Shown in pieces: positions 19,495-28,707 of a stretch of DNA of 28,707 nt. Position 1 is the stretch's first letter. Each line of letters begins with the position of its first letter. Below the pieces are notes generated by a model that ran no database searches, was not told the DNA's origin, and was given only the letters and a program-made list of their open reading frames with translations. This stretch comes from Hydnum rufescens UP504 (taxonomy: Eukaryota > Basidiomycota > Agaricomycetes > Cantharellales > Hydnaceae): the NCBI GenBank assembly GCA_014904985.1, contig MU128949.1, forward strand, positions 65,501-94,207. The letters are read 5' to 3'. A program made the position numbers and the translations under genes.

Positions 19495-21747
19495 ATTCTT
19501 CTTTGTTGTCGTGGAGGTAGGAAGGATTCGAGTGCGTGGTTTTGGATGCCGTTGCACACTTGTCATCTATCCACACTTTCCAAATCCATCCACTTCCGAT
19601 TTATGGCTGCCTGTTGTCTATCCTCTTCCGACTTCTTGTCGTCCTGAACAATCAAGCCCAACGAAACCGAAGGTGCAAAATGCACTCGAAAACGACAAAT
19701 TATCCTTGTATCTTTGTACATCAGGATTCCTCCCCTCGCTTCCCTAAGGGTTTCAGCAAGCTTATCCTCCATTCTTAAAGCAGTCTGCGTCTCGACCACT
19801 TACCACCTTACATCTTTGTTTATACATCTATCTCTTTTCCGACACCTGAATATCATCGCTCTTTGCGCTTCATTCTCCTTGGGCCCTCCTGCGCCACACT
19901 CCCTCGTTCTTTCCTCTCTGTAACTTGTCTTTTCTATCTCTTTCTTTTTTTGGCATTTTTCTTATGTACGTGATCACCAACAACTTACCGCATTGTTTGT
20001 TTTCTTCCCTCGCATGCAAACCTAGCTCCCTCCCCTGCTCGATCTTTTTTTCTTTATTGTTCCAGACTTGGGAAAAGTGATATCTTAGTATAGCCAGCAA
20101 TACATATAGCCTACAGTCGATTTTTAAATGGTCCTGTATCGGGGAGATGAGTTGGCAAGGAAATTGCGCGGCGAGACCGCAATGTGATACCTGCATCTTC
20201 AGTTTTTGCAAGTGGCGCCTCGAGGAAAAAAGTAAACGCCGATCTTTTGGGGGGGGGGGGATAATGAGGTGTGCCGAGAGATTGTTAAAACGGAGTGGAT
20301 ACGCAAGAGTGATCGCGATTGTTCCACAGGCAACATTGAGCCAGGTCAGTTGGTTGTTTTGGTGACGATGAAGAATCCCAATCTCGGGAGATACGGATCT
20401 GATCGTCGGGCAGGTGAAGGACAAGGCGACTTTTCTTTTTGGACAAAGGCCAGATCGAGATCGATGGTCATGAATGAATCAAGGGTGCTTTGCACATGGT
20501 CTATCTCCCCGTGTTAGTCACCTCTGTCCATGCGATGTGTGGGTGGTCAAAATCAAGGGCGCGGTGCGCACGCTTTGCTGAGGGTCATTGTTAAGGCTAT
20601 GTATAGAGATAGCCCATAGCCCCGTTACCCTGTTGATGTCGGTGTTGATTAGAAAGACTACATGCGGCAAGAAAGAACATTTTGCTAGGCGTGACTCTAT
20701 CGGCGGCCGAGGGGGCAGTGGTGAATGCATACGATAGCTTGCGTGGCAGGGCGCGAGAATCGCGTCAGGTCCATCATGGCGGAGGCCAAGAATAGGAAAG
20801 GGGACCAGACTGCGTATGCAAGAGTCTCCGTTGCTATGACATGGCCCCCTAACGCCTGTGGACCACGATTGATAGAATCGCCCCCCGCACCCCCCCCCTA
20901 TCCCTGAGAGAAAATGACCCAAGGGGCGAGGAGAAAAGGAGAAGGAAGCTGCTGCGTGGCCATGGGTGAGCGATGAGGCTAGATGATTATGATTGCAAAT
21001 ATTAGAGATAAGGGACGATGGGCCCAGAATCGAATGAAAGAAATGAGGGGGGATTTTTGGGGACCTGTGAGCCCAGTACCTCGATAATGACGCATAAACG
21101 TGTGCCAGAAAAGAGCACTAAAGCCATGTGTGTGGCTGTAAATTGCGGCGTTTACGCCATACGCTTGAGGCTTGAGGTGGCCGTGGGCGAATTGCGGTGA
21201 AGCACGCCCAGGATACATGAAAATTGCCCAGTCAGCGGAGTGTGGCGTGCTTCAAAGTGCGCCTCATTGAGGCATGCGACCGGCGATATCCGATTCAACT
21301 ACTGACGTTGGTGCATTGGTTTCTTCACCGTACACACGGGGTTTCCCTCAAGGCGATCCATTTCTTTCTCTGGGGTACTGTACTTGGTCCATCTTCTTGG
21401 CCAAACTTTCGGTTGTCGCAACGATGCGGCGATATATATTGTGTACGTTGGCCTTCTGGGAGAGAACCCCATTGCTTGCTCCTAGGTGATTTATGCTCGT
21501 GTAGCCTTTTATTTGTCCAATTCCTTGGGACTCCAATCAAATCACCCCTTTTCCGCACTGGGAGCACCTTTGAGAATGTTCAGTCTCGCATTGGTTTTCG
21601 CATTCGGTTGATCGCCACCCTCCTGCATTGAACTCCACACGGCATATATTGCGTTTTGAGGTTCGAGGAAGTCTCATTACCCACTCCTTATCCTCCCCCC
21701 GACCAGTCCTGGACAGAGCGAAGATTGCACACCCTCATTAGCCTACA
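19495..21747. other. 2.25-kb intergenic region without a supported gene
   Basis: Several frames of 60-184 codons occur on both strands, but none has a recognisable domain, consistent splicing or protein-like composition. The first part (about 19500-20080) is T/C-rich and probably includes the kinase 3' UTR. A run of ten G at about 20250-20260 and C-rich runs near 20881-20900 are the only low-complexity features. The promoter of the downstream kinase should lie at the right end. I see no tRNA or other RNA gene. Confidence 0.5.
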
Positions 21748-23359
21748 ATGTGTCTTGATATCGGAGAGTGTGCTTTGTGCTTAGAGGGTTTGCAAATCTC
21801 AAGCACCCTGCGTGACGGTATGTATGCACTGTGACCCACAGGTACATGTTATCAAACGTGTTTTTGACTGTGCTCCAGATCGCATTTTCAGTCTCAAGTA
21901 CTTGAACACATCGTCAACAGAGTCTCAAGACAGCTCCAGCTTCCATTCATCTTTCACGTGTATTGAAAGGGACGAAGAGGGACCTGCAGTCCTACGTCGG
22001 TCTCCTTCGTTTGAGGACTGCATCCAAGATCTAACGGGTCTTATACCATTGGAAGGGAGGAAACACATTGGCGGAGGAGGATTTTCCGAGGTCTTTCGTG
22101 CCTACCTACGGCGGCCGGGGCATTCATGCCATGAAGTAGTGAGATGGGTCTTCGTGATTCGTCACTATCGTGTATTCTGATATGTGTTGTCATAGGTGGC
22201 CCTAAAAACATTGCGAGGGGTATCGTCCAGGACCAAACGCGCATCGGTGGACACGATGTTCAAGGTTTTAATACGCGTTTGATCGCCTGATTGAAAGTAC
22301 TTCAGCTTGCGTTTGTTTCTTTGTATAGCACATGAAACGTGAGATGGGAACGTGGAGCCGCCTTGAACACCCCAATATTGCAGCCCTTCGTGGCTACAAC
22401 ATCGAAAATGCCTATGGAATGCTGTCGATCAGTCTGGTATTAGACTGGTACCCCCATGGGAATGTCAGCGAGTTCCTGGCGAATTACCCCCATGCGAATC
22501 GCAAGCGCTTGGTTGGTTGATATCCTTTATCGTGCCCCAAGAGAAGAGATCTCTCATTTCCCTCATTCACCCTTCGATCACTCTTATCAGTGCCTGGATA
22601 TTGCATTAGGACTCGCTTATCTCCACGACCTGGATCCCCAAATTATACACGGGGATGTCAAGGGGGTACGTATCCGAATAGACTGTTCTAGATAGTAAGC
22701 TGGCTGTTGATCCGAAGTCCCTGTCTGCTAGGACAATGTACTCATCGGGGAAGATGGTCGAGCCCTCCTGTGCGATTTCGGCTTGTCAATCATCCTGGAT
22801 GGGTTGCCGACAGGCCACACATCGTCGACATTCGCCGCAACGACAGCATACCTTGCCCCTGAGATTGCCATCAGTCATCGTCGCACCCCACAGGCGGACG
22901 TGTACGCGTATGGATGCACCTGCCTCGAGGTGGGGATCCGAGTTCCAGACTTTTGCCCCTTCGCGGAAAAATTTCATTTCTGACAGTCGTGGCCAGGTTC
23001 TGTACGATCAAAAGCCATACGAAAGGTACGACCGCAACGTAATCCTGATCAGCCAGGCCATCCTGAAGCACGAATCGCCGCACGAATGGCCGGATGGCCC
23101 CTGTCCTCTCGACTTGTTCATGTCACAATGCTGGGCACCCGACCCGTCTAATCGACCGACGATGAACGAGGTGTGCGCCATGTTCGGATCTGTGCTTCAA
23201 GAAGAAGACGAAGAGGACACAATAATAATCGCCGAAAGACCACCAAAGCTTGACAATAGTAATAGAAGAGAATTCGAGCATGTACCCGAATCCAACCCAC
23301 CATGTGGAGCGGCTTCCCGCGTTGAAGAGCCCTGTGGTCCCGGTTCTGATCCTGCATGA
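21748..23359 (+). CDS. TKL-type protein kinase with HGD catalytic loop
   Basis: Seven exons join with matching phases: 21748-21817, 21879-22138, 22196-22264, 22329-22511, 22591-22665, 22732-22929 and 22997-23359, giving 405 residues. The kinase domain has a Gly-rich loop (IGGGGFSEVF, from 87), VALK with the ATP-binding lysine (114), HPNIAALRGY, IIHGDVKGDN (catalytic Asp216), CDFG (234-236), YLAPE (259-263), DVYAYGCTCLE, and CWAPDPSNRPTM near the end. This order is typical of the TKL/Tyr-like kinase families expanded in Agaricomycetes. HGD replaces HRD, as in many RD-minus kinases. For the last intron the acceptor at 22996 is chosen because it yields CLE-VLYDQKPYERY; the acceptor at 22986 gives the wrong frame. 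The tail after the domain is acidic and short. The first exon (MCLDIGECALCLEG) rests only on a good donor and phase. Confidence 0.85.
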
Positions 23360-23808
23360 TCCGGCTGTCAACGTCGTTTTTAGCATGTATCACCAGCGGA
23401 TCTGCGCCAAAAAAAACTGCCTAAAAGCCCAGGCCCTGGGTGGTAACTACGACCCCTGCGCAGGCACGGATCCCAATTCATCCGCATGGGCACTGCACTC
23501 TCAGATGTACATATACGTTGTACTGATATTTATGTATCTATATTCGCGTACACGAAAGGCGACGGCACTGGTTTCTGAATCCTGTCGAGGGATTTAAGAC
23601 ATACTGAAATACGAAATGCGGGCTCGACGGGGAGTAGCTTATGCTACACTGAAATGTCATAGAGCTACACTTACGCGCCCGTACATTGATAGAGCGGTAG
23701 GTGGTAATGCCCAATCCCGTAGGGAGGGGGAATTACTCGAGAAAATACAAATCAATAGCAATCATGTCAAGCCCCCATCTATTGTCTGAATACAGCCCAT
23801 ACAATCTG
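23360..23808. other. Convergent intergenic spacer
   Basis: This is the 3' space between the TKL-type kinase (+) and the cyclin gene (-). A 115-codon plus-strand frame (23250-23597) is an out-of-frame shadow of the kinase end running into the spacer. No RNA gene or repeat is seen. Confidence 0.5.
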
Positions 23809-25173
23809 TTACCCTGCAGCTTCGGCAGCCGCTACTTGGGCTTCTACACGTCGCCGCCGCACTTGTGGCCCGACAATACCGTCGCAATCCAGTAAACTAG
23901 TTACGCTCTGTCGACGCTTCGAATTTCTGCGCGGAGAGGCCGTTAGTCGGTTAGGAACTGGAGGGGGAGAGGTGACTGCAGTTGCTGTCATAGACATGGG
24001 TGAATTAGGTTGAGTGTTCAGTGGCGGGGGAACGGGGACATCCACGACGATTTCCTCGCTGATAGTAGTACGTGCGCTTAAGGACTCGATTGCAGGGAGG
24101 TCGTCATTGCCGGCTGATTCGACGGGATGTTCGTGCTTGGCGTGATCAACGATAGGAACATTTCCTGTTGGGTCTATTTCAATACGGCCCTCAGGGTTGC
24201 TAGCCAGATGCGCGGGTAAGGAAGACGTGTATGAAACGTCGCTAGGACCAGTTGCTTCATGAACTGGCAGAGATGAAGGAGAAACGGGGGGAGCGGACCG
24301 CGGAGGCATTGCCAATGGGTGTGGGGTTGCTTGGGGAGGCGGAGATGAGGATGTTGATATTGATACAGAGGGCGGGCTCGGAGGGTCTGCGACTCTAAAT
24401 GCGCCTGTGGAATGCGAACGTGCGAGGTTGACGTAATACGCTTGTAATAGTTCACGTGTACACTTGGGAAATAAATGGAGGTTATCGAACGTTGGGTTGA
24501 AAATGATCCAAAGACCACTGACTGCAAGACGCCAATCGAGGGAAGCCAAAAACTCGCGCTCGAGGACGTTCAATTCGCCCACTCTGATACCGCCAATCTT
24601 GGCGTAGTGACTATTGGTGCCAAATGCATCGCATAGGGCCTTTGTGGAGACAGTCACCGAGGCGATAATGAAGCGATGGACCGTCAGCGATGAGATGGTG
24701 AATCTGGGAAGATTCCCGCACATTTGGTCGATGTAATGAAGTGTTATCAGTAGACAGGATCGCTGGTGGTGGGATCAAGATAGTAAGAAACAAAGTACGA
24801 TTCACGCACAACCGCGAACGTACTTCGAGGTTGGTGTATTTCACGATTCGGCGCAAATAATCGAGAACGGATATCGCAGGAGGTGACCGCGAATGGAATC
24901 GAGTAAGAGCTTCACTACGGGGCAGGTGTTCATCAGGGAATACGGCCAAGACGAAACAGAGACAAGACAGTACGGCATCAAGGGGATCTGGTCATTGTGT
25001 TTGAGCAGCCTGTCTAACATATCGGCTTAGAGGATGATGACAGTTTAACAAAGCTGCAGCAATTAGACCGGAATTTAGAGCCCACCGATCATGAGAACAA
25101 GGTCATCCATTGGGCAATCCTCAAAGTCGTAGGGCACAACTCGCGGCTCCGTGGACACGATGGGCGTCTCCAT
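23809..25173 (-). CDS. PHO80-type (PCL) cyclin
   Basis: PHO80-family cyclins activate the Pho85 cyclin-dependent kinase in phosphate and nutrient signalling. Four exons: 25173-25086, 25025-24974, 24914-24824 and 24762-23809. Introns are 59-61 bp with matching phases, giving 394 residues. The start METPIVSTEPRVVPYDFEDCPMDDLVLMI leads into MLDRLLKHNDQIPL, TRFHSRSPPAISVLDYLRRIVKYTNLE, ITLHYIDQM, SSLTVHRFIIASVTVSTKALCD and the family hallmark NSHYAKIGGIRVGELNVLEREFL. The cyclin box thus occupies about residues 24-150. The C-terminal half is Pro/Ser/Thr-rich and probably disordered, and ends with a basic RRNSKRRQ segment and an Ala-rich tail. Which Pho85-type kinase it partners cannot be read from this window. 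Confidence 0.93.
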
Positions 25174-25330
25174 TCGCCCATATCGTAATCTTGATTGGTA
25201 GAAACGAGTTCAAGCCCAGGCTCTCGGCGATGACCGAAGTAGCTTAGTCGGCGAATTCCGGGGCTATACAGCTCACGGAAGCATTCTCTTCCTCTTCCAC
25301 GTTCTTCCACTTTGTTTTCTCTAGGCAGCA
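25174..25330. promoter_or_regulatory. 157-bp bidirectional promoter, cyclin and RPL12
   Basis: The cyclin (-) and RPL12 (+) start codons are 157 bp apart. An inverted CCAAT (GATTGG) lies at about 25192-25197. A pyrimidine-rich tract (about 25284-25322, CTCTTCCTCTTCCACG and TTTTCTCT) precedes the RPL12 ATG, as is usual for fungal ribosomal protein genes. No clear TATA box is seen. Confidence 0.5.
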
Positions 25331-26059
25331 ATGGCCCCAAAAGTTAGTATTTGCATGTTCTCGTTTCGACTGATGGACTGATTCTTTGCGATAGTTAGTT
25401 CGTCACAATGAGGCAGGTTCCCTGCGTCAGCTAACTGTCGATGCATTAGGATCCCAACGAGATTAAGATCATCTATCTTCGGGCCACTGGTGGTGAAGTA
25501 GGTGCTTCATCCGCCCTCGCCCCGAAAATTGGTCCTTTGGGTTTAGTGCGTCAATGGTTTCCTTGTTGTGAAGTATGCATCACGTCTCACATCTTAATTG
25601 TCAGTCCCCAAAGAAGGTTGGAGAAGATATCGCAAAGGCAACTGTCGCATGGAAAGGACTTCGCGTTACGGTTCAGTTAACTATCCAAAATCGTCAAGCC
25701 CAGGTCGCTGTTGTCCCCTCCGCCTCGTCTCTTGTCATTCGTGCCCTTAAGGGTATAGTTCTCCGCCATTGCTGAGCATAGGATCCGTTCTTACGTTCTC
25801 CTGCGTCTTGCCAATTATAGAACCCCCTCGTGATCGTAAAAAGGAAAAGAACATTAAGCACTCCGGTAATATCGCCTTTGATGAAATCGTTGAAATTGCA
25901 CGGGTCTTGAAGCCAAAGTCACTGGCGAAGGAGCTTTCTGGGACGGTAAAGGAGGTACTTGGCACCGCACAGAGCATTGGATGCACGATCGATGGGCGAG
26001 CACCCCATGATATCATTGACGCCATTAACTCGGGAGAGATCGATGTCCCAGAAGAGTAG
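25331..26059 (+). CDS. RPL12: 60S ribosomal protein L12 (uL11)
   Basis: RPL12/uL11 forms the base of the ribosomal stalk and contacts the GTPase-associated centre. The exons are MAPK (25331-25342), a 3-nt microexon, 25450-25545, 25605-25752 and 25821-26059. They encode [81 protein letters not shown] and a C-terminus ending GEIDVPEE. Without the microexon the protein has 164 residues and lacks the residue between MxPK and DPNE, which in yeast is Phe. With TTC (25399-25401) or TTA (25395-25397) spliced in, it has 165 residues, the usual length. TTC restores Phe but uses a GTCACA donor; TTA uses GTTCGT. CTAAC in the second small intron supports splicing there. Expression is presumably high and growth-regulated, as for other ribosomal protein genes. 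Confidence 0.95.
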
Positions 26060-26477
26060 AAGTGCTTCACCTCTTCCATCATGTACTATTAGCCTCGCTC
26101 AATTCTGTTTGCGTTGTTGCAACTTTTTTTTTTTTGATCATCTATAATTAGGAAAATGGCAACTTCTCTGCCAAAAGTTGAGGGTGAACAGGCTTCAGAA
26201 ATGAGTGGGATTTTTCAGTGAACGGCCATTTTCGTTTGGCATTTTAATTTCGACTGACGGATGACAGCTTTTACAACTAACTGCCAGGGTCGCGGATGCT
26301 AAAAGTTGAACAAATATTTTCGCAACGACATGAACAGAGGTTTGGGCTGTTCGCGCTTTCTGTTCACCTCGCACAAAAATTTCGTGCCTGACACTTATTT
26401 TTAGTCACGGCTACTAAAAAAAGTATATTTTGTGACCTGAACAGACCCACCCGAACAGAATTGAGCAAGGCTATTTA
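26060..26477. other. RPL12 3' flank and repeat-like spacer
   Basis: No gene. GAACAG-containing words recur (GTGAACAGG 26187, GAACAGAGG 26331, TGTTCACC 26362, CTGAACAGACCC 26439, CCGAACAGAATT 26451), and AAAAGTTGA appears twice. These resemble words in the termini of the adjacent inverted-repeat element, so older related insertions are likely, but I cannot define their ends. Confidence 0.4.
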
Positions 26478-26624
26478 GGTGTTCTGCTGCAAAAGTTCAG
26501 CCCTAACTTTTCCCCAACTTTTCTCTGGAACTTTTGAGCCAAACTTTCGGGGGGATCCGGAAGTTGGCCTCTTCAAAAGTTCAAACTCCACTGTCACTTA
26601 CTCCATAGTCACAAGACCTTGTAC

Positions 26625-27124
26625 ATAATCATATCAATAATCAATTTTTGCTCCCGATGTGAGAGAGAGAATTCGATTTAGAGTGCATGTAGGCAATGGA
26701 GGACACTGAGAGTAAGCATCTGGACTAAATTAGACTCATGGCCAGTCGTCCTCAGCTTGCTGAGGGGCTGAGGGACCAGTAATGGGCAGGTTCTGTCCGG
26801 ACTTATCCGGTCGACTAATCACAATCAGTTGACTTTAAATGTTAAAATAAAATAAATATTATCAAATTAACTGGGTATTATCCGATAATATTCAATTCAT
26901 TTTAACATTCAATAGTCAACTGATTGTGATTAGTCGACCGGATAAGTCCGGACAGAACCTGCCCGTTACTGGTCCCTCAGCCCTTCAGTAAGCCGAGGAA
27001 GACTGACCACGAGTCTAATTTAGCTCCAGACACTTACTCTCAGTGTCCTCCATTGCCTATATGCACTCTAAATCAAATTCTCTCTCTCACATCGGGAGCA
27101 AAAATTGATTATTGATATGATTAT
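26625..27124. repeat. 500-bp foldback palindrome
   Basis: The sequence from ATAATCATATC (26625) to AATATTATC (26863) is an imperfect inverted repeat of GATAATATT (26884) to GATATGATTAT (27124), with arms of about 240 bp and a 20-bp centre. Mismatches are scattered (for example GCATGTAGGC against the complement GCATATAGGC). It contains VANDAL/MITE-like AT-rich core sequence and no ORF. It sits just inside the left inverted repeat of the surrounding element and was probably inserted into it or is a tail-to-tail duplication. Confidence 0.75.
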
Positions 27125-27503
27125 CCCCGACTCTTACGTTTACGTAAGAGAGGGTTTTAGAGGGAATTTCGTTGTCACGAGACCACTTTTGATGTCCATG
27201 GCTGTGTCCATGGTTGTGCATCTGTGGCTGTGCGTCCACGGCTTAGTGCTCTGCAGCCATGACAAGGCAGATGAGGAAGCACTGGTCTCGTCAGGCTCAG
27301 AGTCTTCCTTGGGTCGACTGGGACTCTCAGGGTTTACCTTAGCAGACATGTCTATGTGTCTTCTGTCACCATCGACCATGTTGCCAAGGAAGTCACATGC
27401 ACCTACACCTAAGCGTGTGCACATATGGGGTGTCGTAGATAAAGGAGACAATCTAGCGAAGCTTGCCGATTACCGGAAAGAATTGGAGACTCGGAAGGAA
27501 TGA
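27105..27503 (+). CDS. Doubtful 132-codon frame inside TIR element
   Basis: The frame begins in the foldback arm and ends MPR-like with GVVDKGDNLAKLADYRKELETRKE, a stretch of charged, soluble-looking sequence. The first third is not protein-like and derives from the repeat. It may include an exon captured from a host gene, or may be chance. No domain is recognised. Confidence 0.2.
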   Translation: MIIDMIIPDSYVYVREGFRGNFVVTRPLLMSMAVSMVVHLWLCVHGLVLCSHDKADEEALVSSGSESSLGRLGLSGFTLADMSMCLLSPSTMLPRKSHAPTPKRVHIWGVVDKGDNLAKLADYRKELETRKE

Positions 27504-27964
27504 TTACACATGACGAGCTCGACGAGATAGAGACACCACTTCCTTTGGGTTCACACAACTGACAAGCGTAGAATACGATGCCTCTGCTCTGGTAACATTC
27601 AAACATAGCTGAAAGGACATGCCTTAGCAACAAACTACAGGCACAATATCATCCATCATCGACGGTTGAAATGTGACTTCACAGCATTCTCAAGCGAGAG
27701 GTGATCAGGAATGAGAGGCAATCGTGCCAATTGATGCACCGGCAACACCCGAAATCCCCGCCAACGGCTTTAGAGTCGGGGATTGGCGCTTGTCGCCGCT
27801 ACCGATGTACAAGGTCTTGTGACTATAGAGTTGGAGTAGTGACAGCAGAGTTTGAACTTTTGAAGAGGCCAACTTCCGGATCCCCCCGAAAGTTTGGCTC
27901 AAAAGTTCCAGAGAAAAGTTGGGGAAAAGTTAGGGCTGAACTTTTGCAGCAGAACGGACCCTTA

Positions 27965-28299
27965 TTGATCTACATGGCCATAATGCTCATCTGCCACCAC
28001 CTTTGTGTGTGAACATAAATCTCCATCTTACCCTTACGTGTCAGGGCGACACTGCCGTCGAAGCCACAAACAGAAAGAGGAAAGAGATTAATTAACCACA
28101 CGCTATCGCAGTGGGAATCCTGAGTATACACCACACAACCAGGGACACACAAGTCTCGCACCTATCGCAGTGGGAATCCTGAGAGATCAAAACTGGTGAT
28201 CCCCCAACTGCGAAGGGCTATAAATACTATTTCCTGCACACAGCCTCCAACCTTCCAGAGCCTTCCACCGTCTTCCATAACCTTCCGGATCCTCCTAGA
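27965..28299 (+). promoter_or_regulatory. TATA promoter with 22-bp direct repeat
   Basis: CTATCGCAGTGGGAATCCTG occurs at 28103 and again at 28162 as part of a 22-bp exact direct repeat, 59 bp apart. CTATAAATAC follows at about 28209-28218. Downstream is a C/T-rich leader with a repeated CCTTCCA word (28251-28290), leading to an ATG at 28300. The arrangement looks like a regulated RNA polymerase II promoter or the U3 part of an LTR. Confidence 0.4.
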
Positions 28300-28707
28300 A
28301 TGCCGGCTCCACAGCCCATCAGTCAGCCTCCACAGCCACCATCACTAAGCCTCACTAAGCTGACGCAGCCGTGTTACGAATCCTGTGCGCACCTCCACAT
28401 GGCTATGCCCCAACTTCCATATGTATCCCCCTTAGCGTATGTACTTCCAAGGCAGTGTATGCTGGGGTACTCCAAAGGTGTCCAAAGTGTCAAATGACCG
28501 TAATGACGTGGATGGAGTACGGATTGGGACAGGTGATGTGGATGCAGGGACTGGGGGTAGAGGAGGAGGAGGGGGAGTCTGGATTGGCAACTCCATGGAC
28601 TCACGTGGGGAGCGAGGGAACGACAGGTGCTGACAAGGGCGCCAATGCTGCCACTGGTTGGCTACCCAGCCCATAGCCCGCTGGCCGAGGCCTGATAGAA
28701 CAAGGGT
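28300..28707 (+). other. Possible gene start cut by window end, or non-coding
   Basis: From the ATG at 28300 a 65-codon Pro/Gln-rich frame runs to a TGA at 28495. GTATGT (28437) and AG dinucleotides further on could allow splicing, but no conserved protein is visible. Other frames to the window end are low-complexity (Gly/Glu-rich or Pro-rich). I cannot say whether this is a first exon, a repeat-element leader or neither. Confidence 0.25.

Larger units (their letters stand above)
26478..27961. mobile_element. Non-autonomous TIR element, PIF/Harbinger-like
   Basis: GTTCTGCTGCAAAAGTTCAG starts an inverted repeat whose 108 bp at 26481-26588 are identical to the complement of 27848-27955. Similarity continues with small gaps to TTGTACAT (26626 and 27805). 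The outermost bases are GGT on the left and GGGTCC on the right, flanked by TTA on both sides (26475-26477, 27962-27964). A TTA duplication with GG-starting termini points to PIF/Harbinger. The element has no transposase. It contains the 500-bp foldback at 26625-27124 and a 132-codon frame. Identity of the termini suggests recent movement or recent gene conversion. Confidence 0.6.

Noticed and set aside
19870..20424. 184-codon minus-strand frame between the kinases
   Set aside because: No domain, low-complexity basic C-terminus arising from T/C-rich 3' UTR sequence, no splice or promoter context.
20518..20922. 134-codon minus-strand frame
   Set aside because: Composition is not protein-like, runs through a C-rich homopolymer zone and has no family resemblance.
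22987..22996. Acceptor at 22986 for the last TKL kinase intron
   Set aside because: It places the downstream exon in the wrong frame, while the acceptor at 22996 gives CLEVLYDQKPYERY and keeps the C-terminal CWxPDPxxRPT motif.
27743..27775. Small inverted repeat AATCCCCG...CGGGGATT as a structured RNA
   Set aside because: An isolated 8-bp stem with a 16-base loop; expected by chance in this length of sequence.

Overview
The window reads as nuclear DNA of a filamentous basidiomycete, most likely an Agaricomycete. Its genes carry many short GT-AG introns (about 44-79 bp) with CTRAY-like branch points, intergenic spaces are small, and the recognisable proteins (ALG7, UTP6, a TCO89-like protein, two kinases, a PHO80-type cyclin, RPL12) look fungal. 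All gene calls come from reading the sequence; no database search was run.

Left part (1 to about 8.3 kb): repeat-rich and poor in CpG. It holds a Tc1/mariner-like non-autonomous element (31-911), a TATA-driven, apparently non-coding unit (about 1.33-3.64 kb) with a 29/32-bp tandem repeat and six evenly spaced hairpins lying in intron-like segments, a decayed tRNA-like (SINE-like) relic, and a truncated Ty3/gypsy element on the minus strand. The gypsy gag-protease frame is interrupted only by TGA codons. Its LTR abuts the end of a second Tc1-like copy.

Middle part (about 8.6-26.06 kb): a CpG-rich, gene-dense island. In order: a weak hypothetical ORF (-), ALG7 (-), a TCO89-like TORC1 protein (-), UTP6 (+, head-to-head with TCO89 across 73 bp), a Ran1/Ksp1-like kinase (+), a TKL-type kinase (+), a PHO80-like cyclin (-) and RPL12 (+, head-to-head with the cyclin across 157 bp). 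Exon structures were worked out by matching splice signals, phase and conserved protein blocks. Three one-base homopolymer deficits break otherwise good reading frames. RPL12 appears to need a 3-nt microexon to reach its family length. Several genes belong to nutrient and growth control (TORC1, phosphate-type cyclin, ribosome biogenesis, ribosomal protein), but I see no operon-like logic beyond shared promoters.

Right part (26.1-28.7 kb): a 1.48-kb terminal-inverted-repeat element with 108 bp of perfectly identical inverted termini contains a 500-bp foldback palindrome. It is followed by a TATA promoter with a 22-bp direct repeat and a possible gene start cut by the window end.
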